DNA of 64,000 nt from Candidatus Nanoarchaeia archaeon (GTDB lineage Archaea; Nanobdellota; Nanobdellia; Woesearchaeales; JACPBV01): NCBI GenBank assembly GCA_028279655.1, contig JANQNH010000021.1, positions 18,938-82,937 of the forward strand, given 5' to 3'. The translations under genes were made by a program, and so were the position numbers. The notes below the pieces were generated by a model. The model worked only from the letters and a program-made list of their open reading frames with translations. It searched no databases and was not told the origin of the DNA. Shown piece by piece: positions 17,146 through 26,632 of this stretch. Each line of letters starts with the position of its first letter. Position 1 is the first letter of the stretch.

Positions 17146-18510
17146 GTGGTTGGAAGAAGAATGAAGCATATAAACAGACGCCAATTATTGAAGTTAGGTA
17201 TAGATTCAGTTAAAGTGGGTTTTGGGGCTAGTATTGGTTTGGGTGTAGGTTATACTCTATTTAACACCCCAACTGAAAAATATGTCAGGCCTGAGAAAGC
17301 TGAATTTAATCCAGAACCACCCGGGATAAATCCTTACAAGCAGTGGACGCTGGAGAAGGTATTAGATGATGGGTCTGTGGAATTGGAAGATATAACCTCC
17401 ATCATTACTGAAAGATTAAAAGAATTGGAAGCACTACTAAAAGGAACAGATGTTAATTTTAAGCCAGAAAGGTATGTTGACAGGCACCATCATGATGCTG
17501 TTATAAGCAGTAATGGCTCATACTTTGCTACAAAGTGGATTAGGACTACTTATAATGATAATGAACCTGTATTAAGATTACTCCATGAGCATGATAATAG
17601 CATAGAGGCATGGAGAGAGGGCATCATTGAAACATATTGCCTGATTGACTCGAATGCAGAAAAGATATTCTTACTTCCTAAGTTCTTGCCTGAACTTGAA
17701 GAGAGAGGGTATAGTGGACCTATTGATATTAAGGTTCTTGGTGTGAGTGATAATGGCATTTGTTCGTATGTTTTGCATCCTAGAGGCAAACCAGAGGAAC
17801 CTATTGCAGGAGTTTTTGCAGACCTTCCAAATGGGAGGATCCAGCCTTTTTTTCAAGAGGATCAAGGTGTAGAATGGGATTTTAGCAATTTTTGGATCTC
17901 TTCGGATGGGGAATTAGCTAGAATCATGCCTGATGGACATGTACTTTATTTTAATACAAATGATGGTTCTCTTGTTCCAGGAGGGTATGGTGTTTTGGAG
18001 GCGCTTAGTGAAGATAAACAAGTAGCTATCTTTAGGCGTGATAGTGTTCCGGGAAGTAATAGCCGTTTTAAATCCAATTATGTTGTTTTTGATCCAAGAA
18101 TGGTAGATGGGCATTATGACATGCGGAAGAATTTTGTTACCCGTCACAAGAGCACTAGTAACGGAGGTTTAGATTATCGAATCAGTCCCAACGGAGATGC
18201 TTATATGTCTATACACCATGTAAAAAGGAGTAGAAAGATGGGTCTTAGATGGCGTGATTTGGTGGGTCTCTTTAGAGGTAGCCCTAAAGAGTACTATAGG
18301 TTGATTGTCAATAGAAGAAATGGGATAAGGTATGAGATGTCAAGACCTGAGGTACCTCGTGACAAACCTTTGCATAATCCTTATATTATTCTGCCTGGTG
18401 ATATGGGCCAACCACATATTGCAGATAATGGAGAGGTTATTGTTGGAAGAAAGAGAATTCCGTTTTTTTCAAGAAAGGTACCTCAACCAGTAGGACAACG
18501 GCCGTTATAG
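17146..18510 (+). CDS. Tat-exported protein of unknown function, beta-rich
   Basis: A 454-residue protein (GTG 17146; ATG 17161 is also possible and fits better) with a twin-arginine signal: INRRQLLKLG followed by a hydrophobic stretch (GFGASIGLGVGYTLF). The mature part is beta-rich with repeated blade-like segments such as SSNGSYFATKW, VSDNGICSYVL, SSDGELARIMPDGHVLYF and ISPNGDAYMS, which suggests a beta-propeller outside the cell. A promoter (AAGATTTATAAAT) lies near 17030, leaving a leader of about 90 nt. I do not recognise a specific family. Confidence 0.65.
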   Translation: MVGRRMKHINRRQLLKLGIDSVKVGFGASIGLGVGYTLFNTPTEKYVRPEKAEFNPEPPGINPYKQWTLEKVLDDGSVELEDITSIITERLKELEALLKGTDVNFKPERYVDRHHHDAVISSNGSYFATKWIRTTYNDNEPVLRLLHEHDNSIEAWREGIIETYCLIDSNAEKIFLLPKFLPELEERGYSGPIDIKVLGVSDNGICSYVLHPRGKPEEPIAGVFADLPNGRIQPFFQEDQGVEWDFSNFWISSDGELARIMPDGHVLYFNTNDGSLVPGGYGVLEALSEDKQVAIFRRDSVPGSNSRFKSNYVVFDPRMVDGHYDMRKNFVTRHKSTSNGGLDYRISPNGDAYMSIHHVKRSRKMGLRWRDLVGLFRGSPKEYYRLIVNRRNGIRYEMSRPEVPRDKPLHNPYIILPGDMGQPHIADNGEVIVGRKRIPFFSRKVPQPVGQRPL

Positions 18511-18585
18511 TAAAGAATCCTTTTTTATCGGTACAATGTTCCACAAACTTTATATATACACCCAAATCCTTCTAAATTGAGAAAA

Positions 18586-20931
18586 ATGGGTGGCGTTGAT
18601 GTTAAGACAATTCCAATTATTTCTATGTCTGATAAAGATATCTCTGCGTTCATAAAGAAGAATTCTCTTGCATTAAAGGTTGATGAATGCAGGAAGATTA
18701 CTGAGCTTATCGGCAGAGATCCTACGCTTACTGAGCTACATATGTTCAATATTGAGTGGAGCGAGCACTGCAGCTATAAGTCAAGCAGAGAGGTCCTTAA
18801 GATGTTGCCTACTTCTGGGCCCACTGTAATCCAAGGGCCTAAGGAGGATGCAGGGATAATTAAATTCGCTAAGGTTGATGGGGAGCAGTATGGGATTGTA
18901 ATTGCTCATGAAAGCCACAATCATCCATCACAGGTTGTCCCCTATGAAGGTGCGGCTACTGGAGTAGGAGGTATTGTAAGGGATGTTCTTTGCATGGGGG
19001 CTAGGGTTATAGCAACTGCTGACCCTTTGCGTTTTGGTGATGTTAGTGGGAAAAAGAAGAACTATGTGAAATATGTGGCAAATGCTGTTGTTGATGGTAT
19101 TGCTGGTTATGGTAATCCATTAGGCGTTCCAAATATTGCAGGGGATGTTTATTTTAATTCAAGCTTTGATGATAATTGTCTGGTGAATGTTGTTAGTTTA
19201 GGGCTGATAAAGGAGAAGGAGATCATACATTCAGCTGCTCCTTCTGATGCAGAAGGATATGATATTATCGTTGTAGGAAAAGCAACTGATAACTCTGGTT
19301 TTGGGGGAGCTGCTTTTGCTTCGCTTGTTTTGGATGAGGAAGAAGAGGAGTATAACAAAGGTGCTGTCCAGGTTCCTGATCCTTTTTTGAAGAATATATT
19401 GTTCAGGGCAACTGAGGAAGTCTTTAGGGTTGCTAGAGAGAAAGGAATCAAATTGGGTTTTAAGGACATGGGTGCTGGTGGTATTATGTGTGCCAGCTCT
19501 GAATTGTGTGAATCTGGTGGGTTCGGTGCTGATATTGATGTTGATAAGATACATATATCTATGAAGGATCTTCCTCCGTATGTTATTGCATGCGGGGAGA
19601 CACAGGAAAGGTTTACATGGATCAGCCCCCCTTCATTTACTCCAACAATCCTGAAGATATACAATAAGGACTTTGAGCTGCCTATGGTGGCTGAAGGAGC
19701 GCAGGCAAAGATCATTGGCCAGGTAACAAAGTCCACTGACTACATATTGAGGTGTGATGGAGAGATCGTATGCAATGTTGATGTTAATGTACTCACTAAA
19801 GGTATACTGTATGATAGAGAGAAGAAGGAGAATAAGAGGGGCTTTAAGGAACCAAGTCTTAAGGAGCCTTCTGATTATAGTAAGATTGGTTTGAGGATCT
19901 TAAACCATCCGAATATCGCTTCTAAGGCCAAGATCTACAAACATTATGATACTGAGGTTCAGGGCCTCGCTGTTATCCGTCCTGGGGAAGCAGATGCTGG
20001 TATACAAGCACCAATCCCTGGATGTAAAGCAGGATATGCCCTTTCTGTTGATCATAATCCCAAATATTCCCGTATTGATCCTTATATGGGTGCTGTCAAC
20101 GGTGTTGCTGAAGCTATGAGGAATGTTGCTGCTGTCGGCGCAATCCCTTATGGGATGACTGACTGTCTGAATTTTGGAAATCCTGAGGTAGCTGAAGCGT
20201 TTAATGATTTTGTGTTGAGTGTTGAAGGGCTTAGGGATGCTGCAACAAAGATATGCTGGAAGGGTGATGGTAAAAGTGCAGTCCCTTTTGTGTCTGGAAA
20301 TGTAAGTTTCTATAACGAAAGTGTTACTGGGAAGCAGGTCGATCCATCTCCTGTTATTGCCTGTATGGGTTATATGGATGATTATAGAAAGGCTATCACT
20401 ATGAAGCTAAAGGAAGAGGGTTCTTCGCTTTTTTTAGCTGGAGATAGGAAGGATGAGCTTGGTGGTTCGGTCTATTATGAGGTTAATGGTGAGATCGGTG
20501 CGAATGTCCCTAAGGTTGATTTCTCTAAAGAGAAGAATATGATCTATGGTGTTATTGATTGTATCGATAAAGGGCTTTTGTTGAGCTGTCATGATATATC
20601 TGATGGTGGTTTTTTTGCTTGTGTTTCGGAGATGATATTAGGAGGGGAAGCAGACGGTGTGATTGGGGCTTCTGTTAATCTTGATTCATCTTTAAGAGCT
20701 GATAAGTTATTGTTTTCAGAGTCGTCTGGGTTTGTTTTTGAGGCCAATGAAAAAAATATCAATAAAATAAAGTCCATATTTAATGAGTATGGTCTGGAGA
20801 TAATCAATATAGGAAAAACCACTAAAAATAAATCGTTAATAATCAATAATAATGATAAAAAGATAGTAGATCTATCAATTGATGAACTTAAAGAAGCCTG
20901 GACAAATGGTCTGGTGGAGGCATTAGAATGA
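18586..20931 (+). CDS. purL: Phosphoribosylformylglycinamidine synthase subunit PurL
   Basis: ATG 18586 is preferred over the track's TTG 18577; TATA (CTTTATATATA) lies about 33 bp upstream, so the leader is very short. The protein has about 781 residues, the size of the small, multi-subunit type PurL. Motifs are WSEHCSYKSS, HNHPSQVVPYEGAATGVGG (ATP/FGAR site) and the repeated AIRS-like halves (second: DHNPKYSRIDPYMGAVNGVAE). It converts FGAR to FGAM with ammonia delivered by PurQ and stabilised by PurS, both encoded downstream. It overlaps the receiver-domain gene by 4 bp. Confidence 0.95.
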   Translation: MGGVDVKTIPIISMSDKDISAFIKKNSLALKVDECRKITELIGRDPTLTELHMFNIEWSEHCSYKSSREVLKMLPTSGPTVIQGPKEDAGIIKFAKVDGEQYGIVIAHESHNHPSQVVPYEGAATGVGGIVRDVLCMGARVIATADPLRFGDVSGKKKNYVKYVANAVVDGIAGYGNPLGVPNIAGDVYFNSSFDDNCLVNVVSLGLIKEKEIIHSAAPSDAEGYDIIVVGKATDNSGFGGAAFASLVLDEEEEEYNKGAVQVPDPFLKNILFRATEEVFRVAREKGIKLGFKDMGAGGIMCASSELCESGGFGADIDVDKIHISMKDLPPYVIACGETQERFTWISPPSFTPTILKIYNKDFELPMVAEGAQAKIIGQVTKSTDYILRCDGEIVCNVDVNVLTKGILYDREKKENKRGFKEPSLKEPSDYSKIGLRILNHPNIASKAKIYKHYDTEVQGLAVIRPGEADAGIQAPIPGCKAGYALSVDHNPKYSRIDPYMGAVNGVAEAMRNVAAVGAIPYGMTDCLNFGNPEVAEAFNDFVLSVEGLRDAATKICWKGDGKSAVPFVSGNVSFYNESVTGKQVDPSPVIACMGYMDDYRKAITMKLKEEGSSLFLAGDRKDELGGSVYYEVNGEIGANVPKVDFSKEKNMIYGVIDCIDKGLLLSCHDISDGGFFACVSEMILGGEADGVIGASVNLDSSLRADKLLFSESSGFVFEANEKNINKIKSIFNEYGLEIINIGKTTKNKSLIINNNDKKIVDLSIDELKEAWTNGLVEALE

Positions 20932-21317
20932 GCCTTTATCTGTTATTAGTTGACGATAGGGAGAATGAGGTTGATGCCTGGGAAGGTTGTTTAGAAAGAG
21001 TGGAAGCAATAATGAACATGGGAATAAAATTTTTAAAAGCTTATGATGGGAAAAGTGCATTAGAATTGATTGATTCTCATTCAAATGATATATGTGGTGT
21101 TGTTACGGATTTAGGTGTAACCTCTGCTATAGATGGAATAGATGGGATAAAGATTATTGAGCATGCACGAGATAGGGTGAGTGATTTACCTGGATTACTA
21201 ATAACATCAAGAAGTCCACCAGCAGGATATATTGGAGTTACTGGTAATTTTTATGTAGCTAAACCAGTAGAGATTGCATTGCTAAGGCAAGTGGCAAGAG
21301 AGATGCTAAGTTTATGA
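20928..21317 (+). CDS. Stand-alone response-regulator receiver domain within the purine operon
   Basis: A 129-residue single REC domain. The acidic pair is D9-D10 (LLVDDRENE), the phospho-acceptor Asp is about D61 (GVVTDLGV), the switch Ser/Thr is in LLITSRS, and the conserved Lys-Pro is in VAKPVE. There is no output domain. It overlaps purL by 4 bp and is 10 nt ahead of purQ, so it is expressed with FGAM synthase. No histidine kinase is in the window. The usual catalytic residues are intact, so phosphorylation is plausible; its role in the operon is unknown. Confidence 0.8.
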   Translation: MSLYLLLVDDRENEVDAWEGCLERVEAIMNMGIKFLKAYDGKSALELIDSHSNDICGVVTDLGVTSAIDGIDGIKIIEHARDRVSDLPGLLITSRSPPAGYIGVTGNFYVAKPVEIALLRQVAREMLSL

Positions 21318-21327
21318 AGTATGTAAA

Positions 21328-22089
21328 ATGAAAAAAATCGCTGTGATAATGTTTCCAGGGAACAATTGTGAGAATGAGACAGCTAGAGCTATAATAGATG
21401 CTGGGATGAAAGCAAAGGTTGTAAGATGGAATGAAACTACTGGTCTTTCTGATTATGATGGTTATGTGCTTCCAGGTGGATGGAGCTATGAGGATAGGAT
21501 AAGGGCAGGAGTGATATCTGCCAAGGATCCTGTGATGGAGGTTATTAAGAGAGAAGTGGATTCTGGGAAGGTGGTTCTGGGTATATGCAACGGTTGCCAA
21601 ATACTGGTAGAGTCTGGGATTATACCTGGGCTAAAGGATAAGATACAGATGGCTCTTGCTCCAAACATCAACCCTTTTATCAATGGTTATTATTGTACCT
21701 GGATCAGGATCAAGAATAGCTGTAAAAGAACTACGGCCTTTAACATTACTATGGATGAAGATGAGACCATTCCTATTCCTATTGCACATGGAGAAGGAAG
21801 ATTTGCAACTAAGGATAATGATCTGATGGGGCAGTTGATCTCTAATGATCAATTGTTGTTCAGATATTGTGATGATATGGGGAATATTGCTGATAAGTTT
21901 CCTGTTAATCCAAATGGTTCACTAATCAATATTGCAGGAATTTGCAACAAGAAAGGGAATGTAGCTGCTATGATGCCTCATCCTGAAAGAGCAACATGGA
22001 TGCACCAGGTTCCTGGGATGCACATTAAAGGAGAAGAGTTTGGTCCTGGGATGAAGATATTTAAGTCAATTAAGGAGTATCTAAAATGA
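21328..22089 (+). CDS. purQ: Phosphoribosylformylglycinamidine synthase subunit PurQ
   Basis: A 253-residue class I glutamine amidotransferase. It opens with KKIAVIMFPGNNCENETA, has the nucleophile elbow LGICNGCQILVESG, an oxyanion/glutamine-binding HGEGRF, and catalytic His-Glu in MMPHPER. It hydrolyses glutamine and passes ammonia to PurL. Its stop overlaps the PurS-like gene by 4 bp (ATGA). Confidence 0.95.
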   Translation: MKKIAVIMFPGNNCENETARAIIDAGMKAKVVRWNETTGLSDYDGYVLPGGWSYEDRIRAGVISAKDPVMEVIKREVDSGKVVLGICNGCQILVESGIIPGLKDKIQMALAPNINPFINGYYCTWIRIKNSCKRTTAFNITMDEDETIPIPIAHGEGRFATKDNDLMGQLISNDQLLFRYCDDMGNIADKFPVNPNGSLINIAGICNKKGNVAAMMPHPERATWMHQVPGMHIKGEEFGPGMKIFKSIKEYLK

Positions 22090-22520
22090 CCAATGTAGAA
22101 TTGTTTGTTGGATTAAAGATCCCTGATACAACAGCTATAACTACTTTTCACACTATTGAAAGAATGGGTATTGGGGTTAATAAGGTTAAGAGGGAGATCT
22201 ACTATAGGTTTGATATTGAGGGGGATGCTTCCAGGTTTTCTGATAAGGTGAGTAAGATTGATGTTTTGGTGAATGCAAATAAGAACAAGTTTTCTCTTAA
22301 GTTGGATAAGGAAGAAGGTGTTTTTTACATATTGGTCAAAGAGAGTGATGATAAATGTTCTGGATTGTTGAAGACATTGCATAAGTTGGGGCTTAGCGAG
22401 ATAAAGAGTATGGAGAAAGGGGTTTTGTGGTCTTTATATGTTGATTCTTTGGATATTGCCAAAGAGATTGCTTCAAAATTGCTGTTTAACGAGAACTATC
22501 AGGATATTGAGGTTTTGTAG
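22086..22520 (+). CDS. purS: Double-domain PurS-like subunit of FGAM synthase
   Basis: At 144 residues this is almost twice the usual 80-residue PurS. The first half (VELFVGLKIPDTTAITTFHTIERMGIGVNKV) and the second half (FYILVKESDDKCSGLLKTLHKLGLSEIKSM) each show the PurS ferredoxin-like pattern of strand, helix, Gly-containing turn, strand. The second ends with KEIASKLLFNENYQDIEVL, like the canonical PurS C-terminus. PurS is normally a dimer bridging PurL and PurQ, so a fused tandem could replace a homodimer. The call rests on position after purQ and this pattern. Confidence 0.75.
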   Translation: MTNVELFVGLKIPDTTAITTFHTIERMGIGVNKVKREIYYRFDIEGDASRFSDKVSKIDVLVNANKNKFSLKLDKEEGVFYILVKESDDKCSGLLKTLHKLGLSEIKSMEKGVLWSLYVDSLDIAKEIASKLLFNENYQDIEVL

Positions 22521-22584
22521 GGCTTTCTGTATATGACTACTAAACAATAGAAATATTTTAATATTTGATAATATTCCCTTACTT

Positions 22585-23259
22585 ATGGATGATCTCATAA
22601 AGGGTTTAAGGAATCAAATAATCGGTTATTTAAAACATAGTCTGGTAAGAGACTATAATGAATTAACTTCCTTTCTCAAGGCACAGATTATAGAATTATT
22701 GCATTCTAAGTATGGAGCCGAACCAGTAGAGAATGATCCCTCTCATGTTGCTTTTTCTCAAATTGGGGAAATACATGGGGAGCATTATCCTGTGAGGGAA
22801 AAGGATTATTCTGCCTGGGTTGCTAACTCAATGGTTGTACCTATCTATTCTAGGTATGGATTACATACCTTGGAAGAGGTAATGGGTTTAAGGCAGAGAG
22901 AAGTGGATCATGCCAGGGAAACAGGAACTAGAATAACAAGGGATTTGACTGTGATTTTCTCACCCAATACATGGTATCTTGTTGAGGATAGTGGTGAAGC
23001 CGAGCCTTCAGAATTTGAAAATTTTGTAAACAATGCCAGTAAGGACATTATGCAACTGATGTGGGGGATAGCAGAAAGAAAAGATGCTTTTGAGTTTTGT
23101 CCAGATATATTTGATCCAAATCCAGATTTATCCCTAAGGATAAATGATGATATAATAAGAAGCATTTATAATGGCAAAGATGCTTCGCCTTTAACAAAAA
23201 AGATCATGCAGGATTATAAACCTGAAAAACCAAATGGAATTAGTAATGTTGCAGCTTAA
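22585..23259 (+). CDS. Unrecognised 224-residue cytoplasmic protein
   Basis: No signal peptide or membrane helix. The N-terminus is helical (LIKGLRNQIIGYLKHSLVRDYNELTSFLKAQ), followed by a mixed alpha/beta region with two His-containing segments (IHGEHYP; REVDHARETG) and a strand DLTVIFSPNTWYLVED. A TATA-like element (ATATTTTAATATTT) lies about 30 bp upstream, so it has its own promoter between the purine operon and guaA. I do not recognise the family. Confidence 0.55.
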   Translation: MDDLIKGLRNQIIGYLKHSLVRDYNELTSFLKAQIIELLHSKYGAEPVENDPSHVAFSQIGEIHGEHYPVREKDYSAWVANSMVVPIYSRYGLHTLEEVMGLRQREVDHARETGTRITRDLTVIFSPNTWYLVEDSGEAEPSEFENFVNNASKDIMQLMWGIAERKDAFEFCPDIFDPNPDLSLRINDDIIRSIYNGKDASPLTKKIMQDYKPEKPNGISNVAA

Positions 23260-23334
23260 TTCTTAATAATTCCATAATTTTTCAATTATTACCAATAACA
23301 AAATATTTAAAAAGAGAACGGCATTTCCTTCTAT

Positions 23335-24867
23335 ATGCTGGTGGTTATTAATTTCGGTTCTCAACTGGCCCATTTGATAGCAAGAAGAGTGAGAGACCTG
23401 GGCGTTTATTCTGAAATTGTTCCTTATGACATTTCTGCTGATAAGATAAAGGAGATGGGCCCTTCTGGGATTATATTATCTGGCGGGCCTTCATCTGTGC
23501 ATGAGAAAGGGGCTCCTTTGATTGATGAGAAGATATTTGAATTAGGTATCCCTGTTCTTGGCATATGTTATGGGCTTCAGCTTATCGGAAAGGTGTTTGG
23601 GAAGGTAGAAGAGCACCAGATAAAAGAGTATGGAAAAAAGATCATTGAAGTTAATAAAAATGGTAAGCTATTGAATGGGCTTTCAAAGAAAGAACAGGTA
23701 TGGATGAGCCATGGTGATTCTATAACTGCTCTTCCTGGATTTGATATTCTTGCAGATACTGGTTTCTGCAAGGTTGCTGCTGCCGAGAATAATGAAAAGA
23801 AGATCTATGGTGTCCAGTTCCATCCAGAGGTTGTGCATACATTAAAAGGAAACCATATCATTAAGAACTTTATCTTTGATATATGCAAAGCAAAGAAGGA
23901 TTTTAACATCAAGGATATGGCAAAGAAGCTTATTGAAGAGATAAAAGAGACAGTTGGAGAGGATTCTGTTTTGATGGGGACTTCCGGAGGAGTAGACAGC
24001 ACTGTTGCTGCTGTATTGCTTCATAAGGCTATCGGAGACAGATTACATTGCATATTCATCGATCATGGGCTTGTGAGGAAGAATGAAAGAGAAGAGGTAG
24101 AAAATTCTTTTAAGAAGCATTTTCGATTTGAGAATTTCTATTCTGTTGATGCCTCTTCATTATTTTTAAAGAAGCTAAAAGGAGTTATTGATCCTGAAGA
24201 GAAGAGGAAGATAATAGGGCATACATTTATAGAGGTTTTTGAGAAAAAGGCCAAGGAGCTTGAAAAATCCAACCCCAAAATCAGGTTTTTGGGCCAGGGA
24301 ACTATTTATCCGGATAGGATTGAATCTGCCCAGCCTTCGAAGCAGGCTTCAAAGATCAAATCCCATCATAACCTTACTTTGCCTGAGAAGATGCATCTAA
24401 AGGTGATTGAGCCTTTAAAGGACCTGTATAAGGATGGTGTAAGAAAGCTAGGTAAGGAGTTAGGAGTTGATGATGAACTTTTGAACAGACATCCTTTTCC
24501 TGGACCAGGGCTAGGAATAAGGATATTAGGAGAGGTTACTTCAGATAGATTAGACATACTTAGGGAAGCAGATAATATATTTATAGAAGAATTGCGGTCG
24601 TCTGGATATTATAATAAAGTATGGCAGACACTTGCTGCTTTATTTCCTGTCAAGGCAGTGGGGGTCATGGGAGATGCCCGTACTTATGAATATGTCATAA
24701 GTCTTCGTGCTGTTACTTCTGTTGATGCTATGACTGCTGACTGGGCAAAGATACCCAATGATGTTCTTGAGCGTATTTCTTCCAGGATTGTTAATGAGGT
24801 CAAGGGAGTAAATAGGGTTGTCTATGATATCACTCAGAAGCCACCAGGAACAATCGAGTATGAATGA
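23335..24867 (+). CDS. guaA: GMP synthase, glutamine-hydrolysing, full-length fused form
   Basis: A 510-residue protein with both domains in one chain. The GATase has GICYGLQLIG (nucleophile Cys) and VQFHPEVVHT. The PP-loop ATP pyrophosphatase has MGTSGGVDSTVAA, then the dimerisation domain and the typical ending DITQKPPGTIEYE. It amidates XMP to GMP. Most archaea split these into GuaAa and GuaAb, so the fused form is more bacteria-like. TATA (ATATTTAAAAA) is about 33 bp before the ATG, giving a short leader. It is tail-to-tail with the next gene, stop codons adjacent. Confidence 0.95.
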   Translation: MLVVINFGSQLAHLIARRVRDLGVYSEIVPYDISADKIKEMGPSGIILSGGPSSVHEKGAPLIDEKIFELGIPVLGICYGLQLIGKVFGKVEEHQIKEYGKKIIEVNKNGKLLNGLSKKEQVWMSHGDSITALPGFDILADTGFCKVAAAENNEKKIYGVQFHPEVVHTLKGNHIIKNFIFDICKAKKDFNIKDMAKKLIEEIKETVGEDSVLMGTSGGVDSTVAAVLLHKAIGDRLHCIFIDHGLVRKNEREEVENSFKKHFRFENFYSVDASSLFLKKLKGVIDPEEKRKIIGHTFIEVFEKKAKELEKSNPKIRFLGQGTIYPDRIESAQPSKQASKIKSHHNLTLPEKMHLKVIEPLKDLYKDGVRKLGKELGVDDELLNRHPFPGPGLGIRILGEVTSDRLDILREADNIFIEELRSSGYYNKVWQTLAALFPVKAVGVMGDARTYEYVISLRAVTSVDAMTADWAKIPNDVLERISSRIVNEVKGVNRVVYDITQKPPGTIEYE

Positions 24868-25596
24868 TCAGGTTGTGGGAATTGTCTTTCTTATTTGTGC
24901 AGCGGTTATGTAATCTTCTCCCTTTAATGCAATCATCACATCAGTATGTTTGCGGAGTGTTCTTCCTTTTACAGTTCCTCCGAGTATCTCACTACATAAA
25001 TTACTAGAGTAGTCTGCAAAGCGTGAACCCCCGCTAAATCTATGTAAATCGTCAGCAAGGACCTGGAACTCTCTTGGTTTTCCTCTTGCACGCATTAGGG
25101 GTATCAAGTATTCTCTTAAGATATAGCGCTTGAGATCTGCATCTGAGTAGTCTTTATATGTTCTCTTTCTTGTATCTTCTGGTAGGACCTTACGGTTACC
25201 GTCTTGCTGGTCTAAATAACGCAGAGCATAATATTGTGAGGCCAAAAGAATTGCATGTTTACATCTATCAGGACTAGAAAATTCGTTTGGAACATAGAGG
25301 ATATCACATTCTTTAGGTAAGGCATTCTCATGGGAGATATTATGAAGAAAAGCATGATGAAATTTTTGAGGGGCTCTCTTTTGTTCTTTGGTCTGTCTCC
25401 CCATTATGATAGTCCTTGCAGTATGCAGTTCCTCCACAGACATATTTACTTTTCTTAGAAAATCTTCTGTGTTACATGAAGTATATGCGGCAATTATTAT
25501 TGGGTCTGCTGTTACTTCAGGCTGAAATATAGAATAAACTACGGCTCTTCCTTCAAGAGCCTCCCAATCTCCCTGTTTTAATATCATCTCTAACAT
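24868..25596 (-). CDS. Unrecognised 242-residue soluble protein
   Basis: A 242-residue protein without membrane segments. It contains a Cys/Thr-rich segment (YTSCNTEDFLRKVNMSVEEL), a helical middle (CKHAILLASQYYALRYLDQQ) and a basic region (RKRTYKDYSDADLKRYILREYL). The last part (GGTVKGRTLRKHTDVMIALKGEDYITAAQIRKTI) might be a small nucleic-acid-binding module. ATG 25596 gives MLEMILK. It ends against guaA with no gap. No function can be assigned. Confidence 0.5.
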   Translation of the reverse strand: MLEMILKQGDWEALEGRAVVYSIFQPEVTADPIIIAAYTSCNTEDFLRKVNMSVEELHTARTIIMGRQTKEQKRAPQKFHHAFLHNISHENALPKECDILYVPNEFSSPDRCKHAILLASQYYALRYLDQQDGNRKVLPEDTRKRTYKDYSDADLKRYILREYLIPLMRARGKPREFQVLADDLHRFSGGSRFADYSSNLCSEILGGTVKGRTLRKHTDVMIALKGEDYITAAQIRKTIPTT

Positions 25597-25684
25597 TCTG
25601 GTTATAGGTAGTCTAAATGTACTTATTAATCTTTCTATTTTTGCTACTTACTGATAGTTACATATAGAATTAATCTGTTTTGTG

Positions 25685-26248
25685 TTATGCTTGACCTTTA
25701 GATTCTCCTGTTACGACTCCACCTGCTATGAGATGAGATACTCTAATTGGCTCGGGTATTAGTGATCTCGTGCAGGTTAGCTTTAGAATCTCTTTTGCTT
25801 TCTTTTTTGTTATGCCTTTTCTTTGGATATAGATCTGGTTTATTTTTTCAACTGGTCCTGCTTTTTGCATCAGTTTGAATTTGCTTTGTTTTTTTAGTTT
25901 CTTTAGGGTATCTTCTATCTTCTTGAAGTTTGGATATTTTCTTATTACAACCATTACTGGGATCTTGGTTTGTTTGTTTAGTTCATGTATATCTATTACG
26001 TTGAATCCTGCCAAGGCAATTCCGTTAATAAGTATGCATCTTAATTGTACTTTGTATTTGCTCTTGTTGATCATCTCTATGAGTTTTTTTGTTGAGTTGT
26101 TGCCATCTATAGATACTTTTGTTGTTAGTATCCCGTCCAATAAGGTTCCACCCCTAAAGACTGTCCCTATGACTATAACGTTTCCTTTTTTGAACTTCTT
26201 GAATGGAGAATCGTCAATTCCTATTGTACGTATCTCTTTTTTGTACAT
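25685..26248 (-). CDS. DUF99 family protein (endonuclease V-like fold)
   Basis: ATG 26248 (MYKKEIRTIGIDDSPF) is the better start; the track's TTG 26284 would overlap the neighbouring gene. About 187 residues, normal for DUF99. Signature regions are IGIDDSPFKK at the N-terminus, GTVFRGGTLLDGILT, CILINGIALAGFNVID, and the C-terminal block SLIPEPIRVSHLIAGGVV. DUF99 is an archaeal family with an endonuclease V-like fold, of unknown biochemical role. It lies 7 nt after a membrane protein gene on the same strand. Confidence 0.9.
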   Translation of the reverse strand: MYKKEIRTIGIDDSPFKKFKKGNVIVIGTVFRGGTLLDGILTTKVSIDGNNSTKKLIEMINKSKYKVQLRCILINGIALAGFNVIDIHELNKQTKIPVMVVIRKYPNFKKIEDTLKKLKKQSKFKLMQKAGPVEKINQIYIQRKGITKKKAKEILKLTCTRSLIPEPIRVSHLIAGGVVTGESKGQA

Positions 26249-26255
26249 TTTAAGA

Positions 26256-26585
26256 TTAATGAAGCCTGTAGAGGCCTTCTGCAACCATTAGAGCAGCTGT
26301 AACTAAAGGGGCGGTTGAGGAAACTGCTTCTGGGAGAAATGTTTTTACGAAGTATAATGCTGCTATTATAATGAATATCAGAGGTACACCTATTCCTATT
26401 ATCTTATTTGTCCCTCCTGTTATATTTCCTACAATGGCGAATGCTTCATGTGCAATGAAAATAACTATGCCTATTACCACTAGGTTATAATCTAGAAAGG
26501 TATCTGGGATTATCTCAAAATAGGTCAGACCTATAAAGATACCGAAGAGGATAAGCACTATCCCTGTGATTCTAGCTAATACCAT
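26256..26585 (-). CDS. Small membrane protein with three to four helices
   Basis: A 109-residue hydrophobic protein: helices at about 4-22 (ARITGIVLILFGIFIGLTYF), 33-55 (YNLVVIGIVIFIAHEAFAIVG), 62-82 (IIGIGVPLIFIIIAALYFV) and 90-106. There are few charged residues and no known motif. It is divergent from glmS across about 47 bp and upstream of DUF99. It resembles in size and layout the membrane protein inside the trp operon, but I see no clear identity between them. Confidence 0.65.
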   Translation of the reverse strand: MVLARITGIVLILFGIFIGLTYFEIIPDTFLDYNLVVIGIVIFIAHEAFAIVGNITGGTNKIIGIGVPLIFIIIAALYFVKTFLPEAVSSTAPLVTAALMVAEGLYRLH

Positions 26586-26632
26586 TTTAATTCATAATGC
26601 TTATAAAGACATTATCGATTCCTCTATATAAA

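Noticed and set aside
26249-26284. Longer DUF99 start at TTG 26284
   Set aside because: It overlaps the upstream membrane protein gene by 29 bp, while ATG 26248 matches the family N-terminus.
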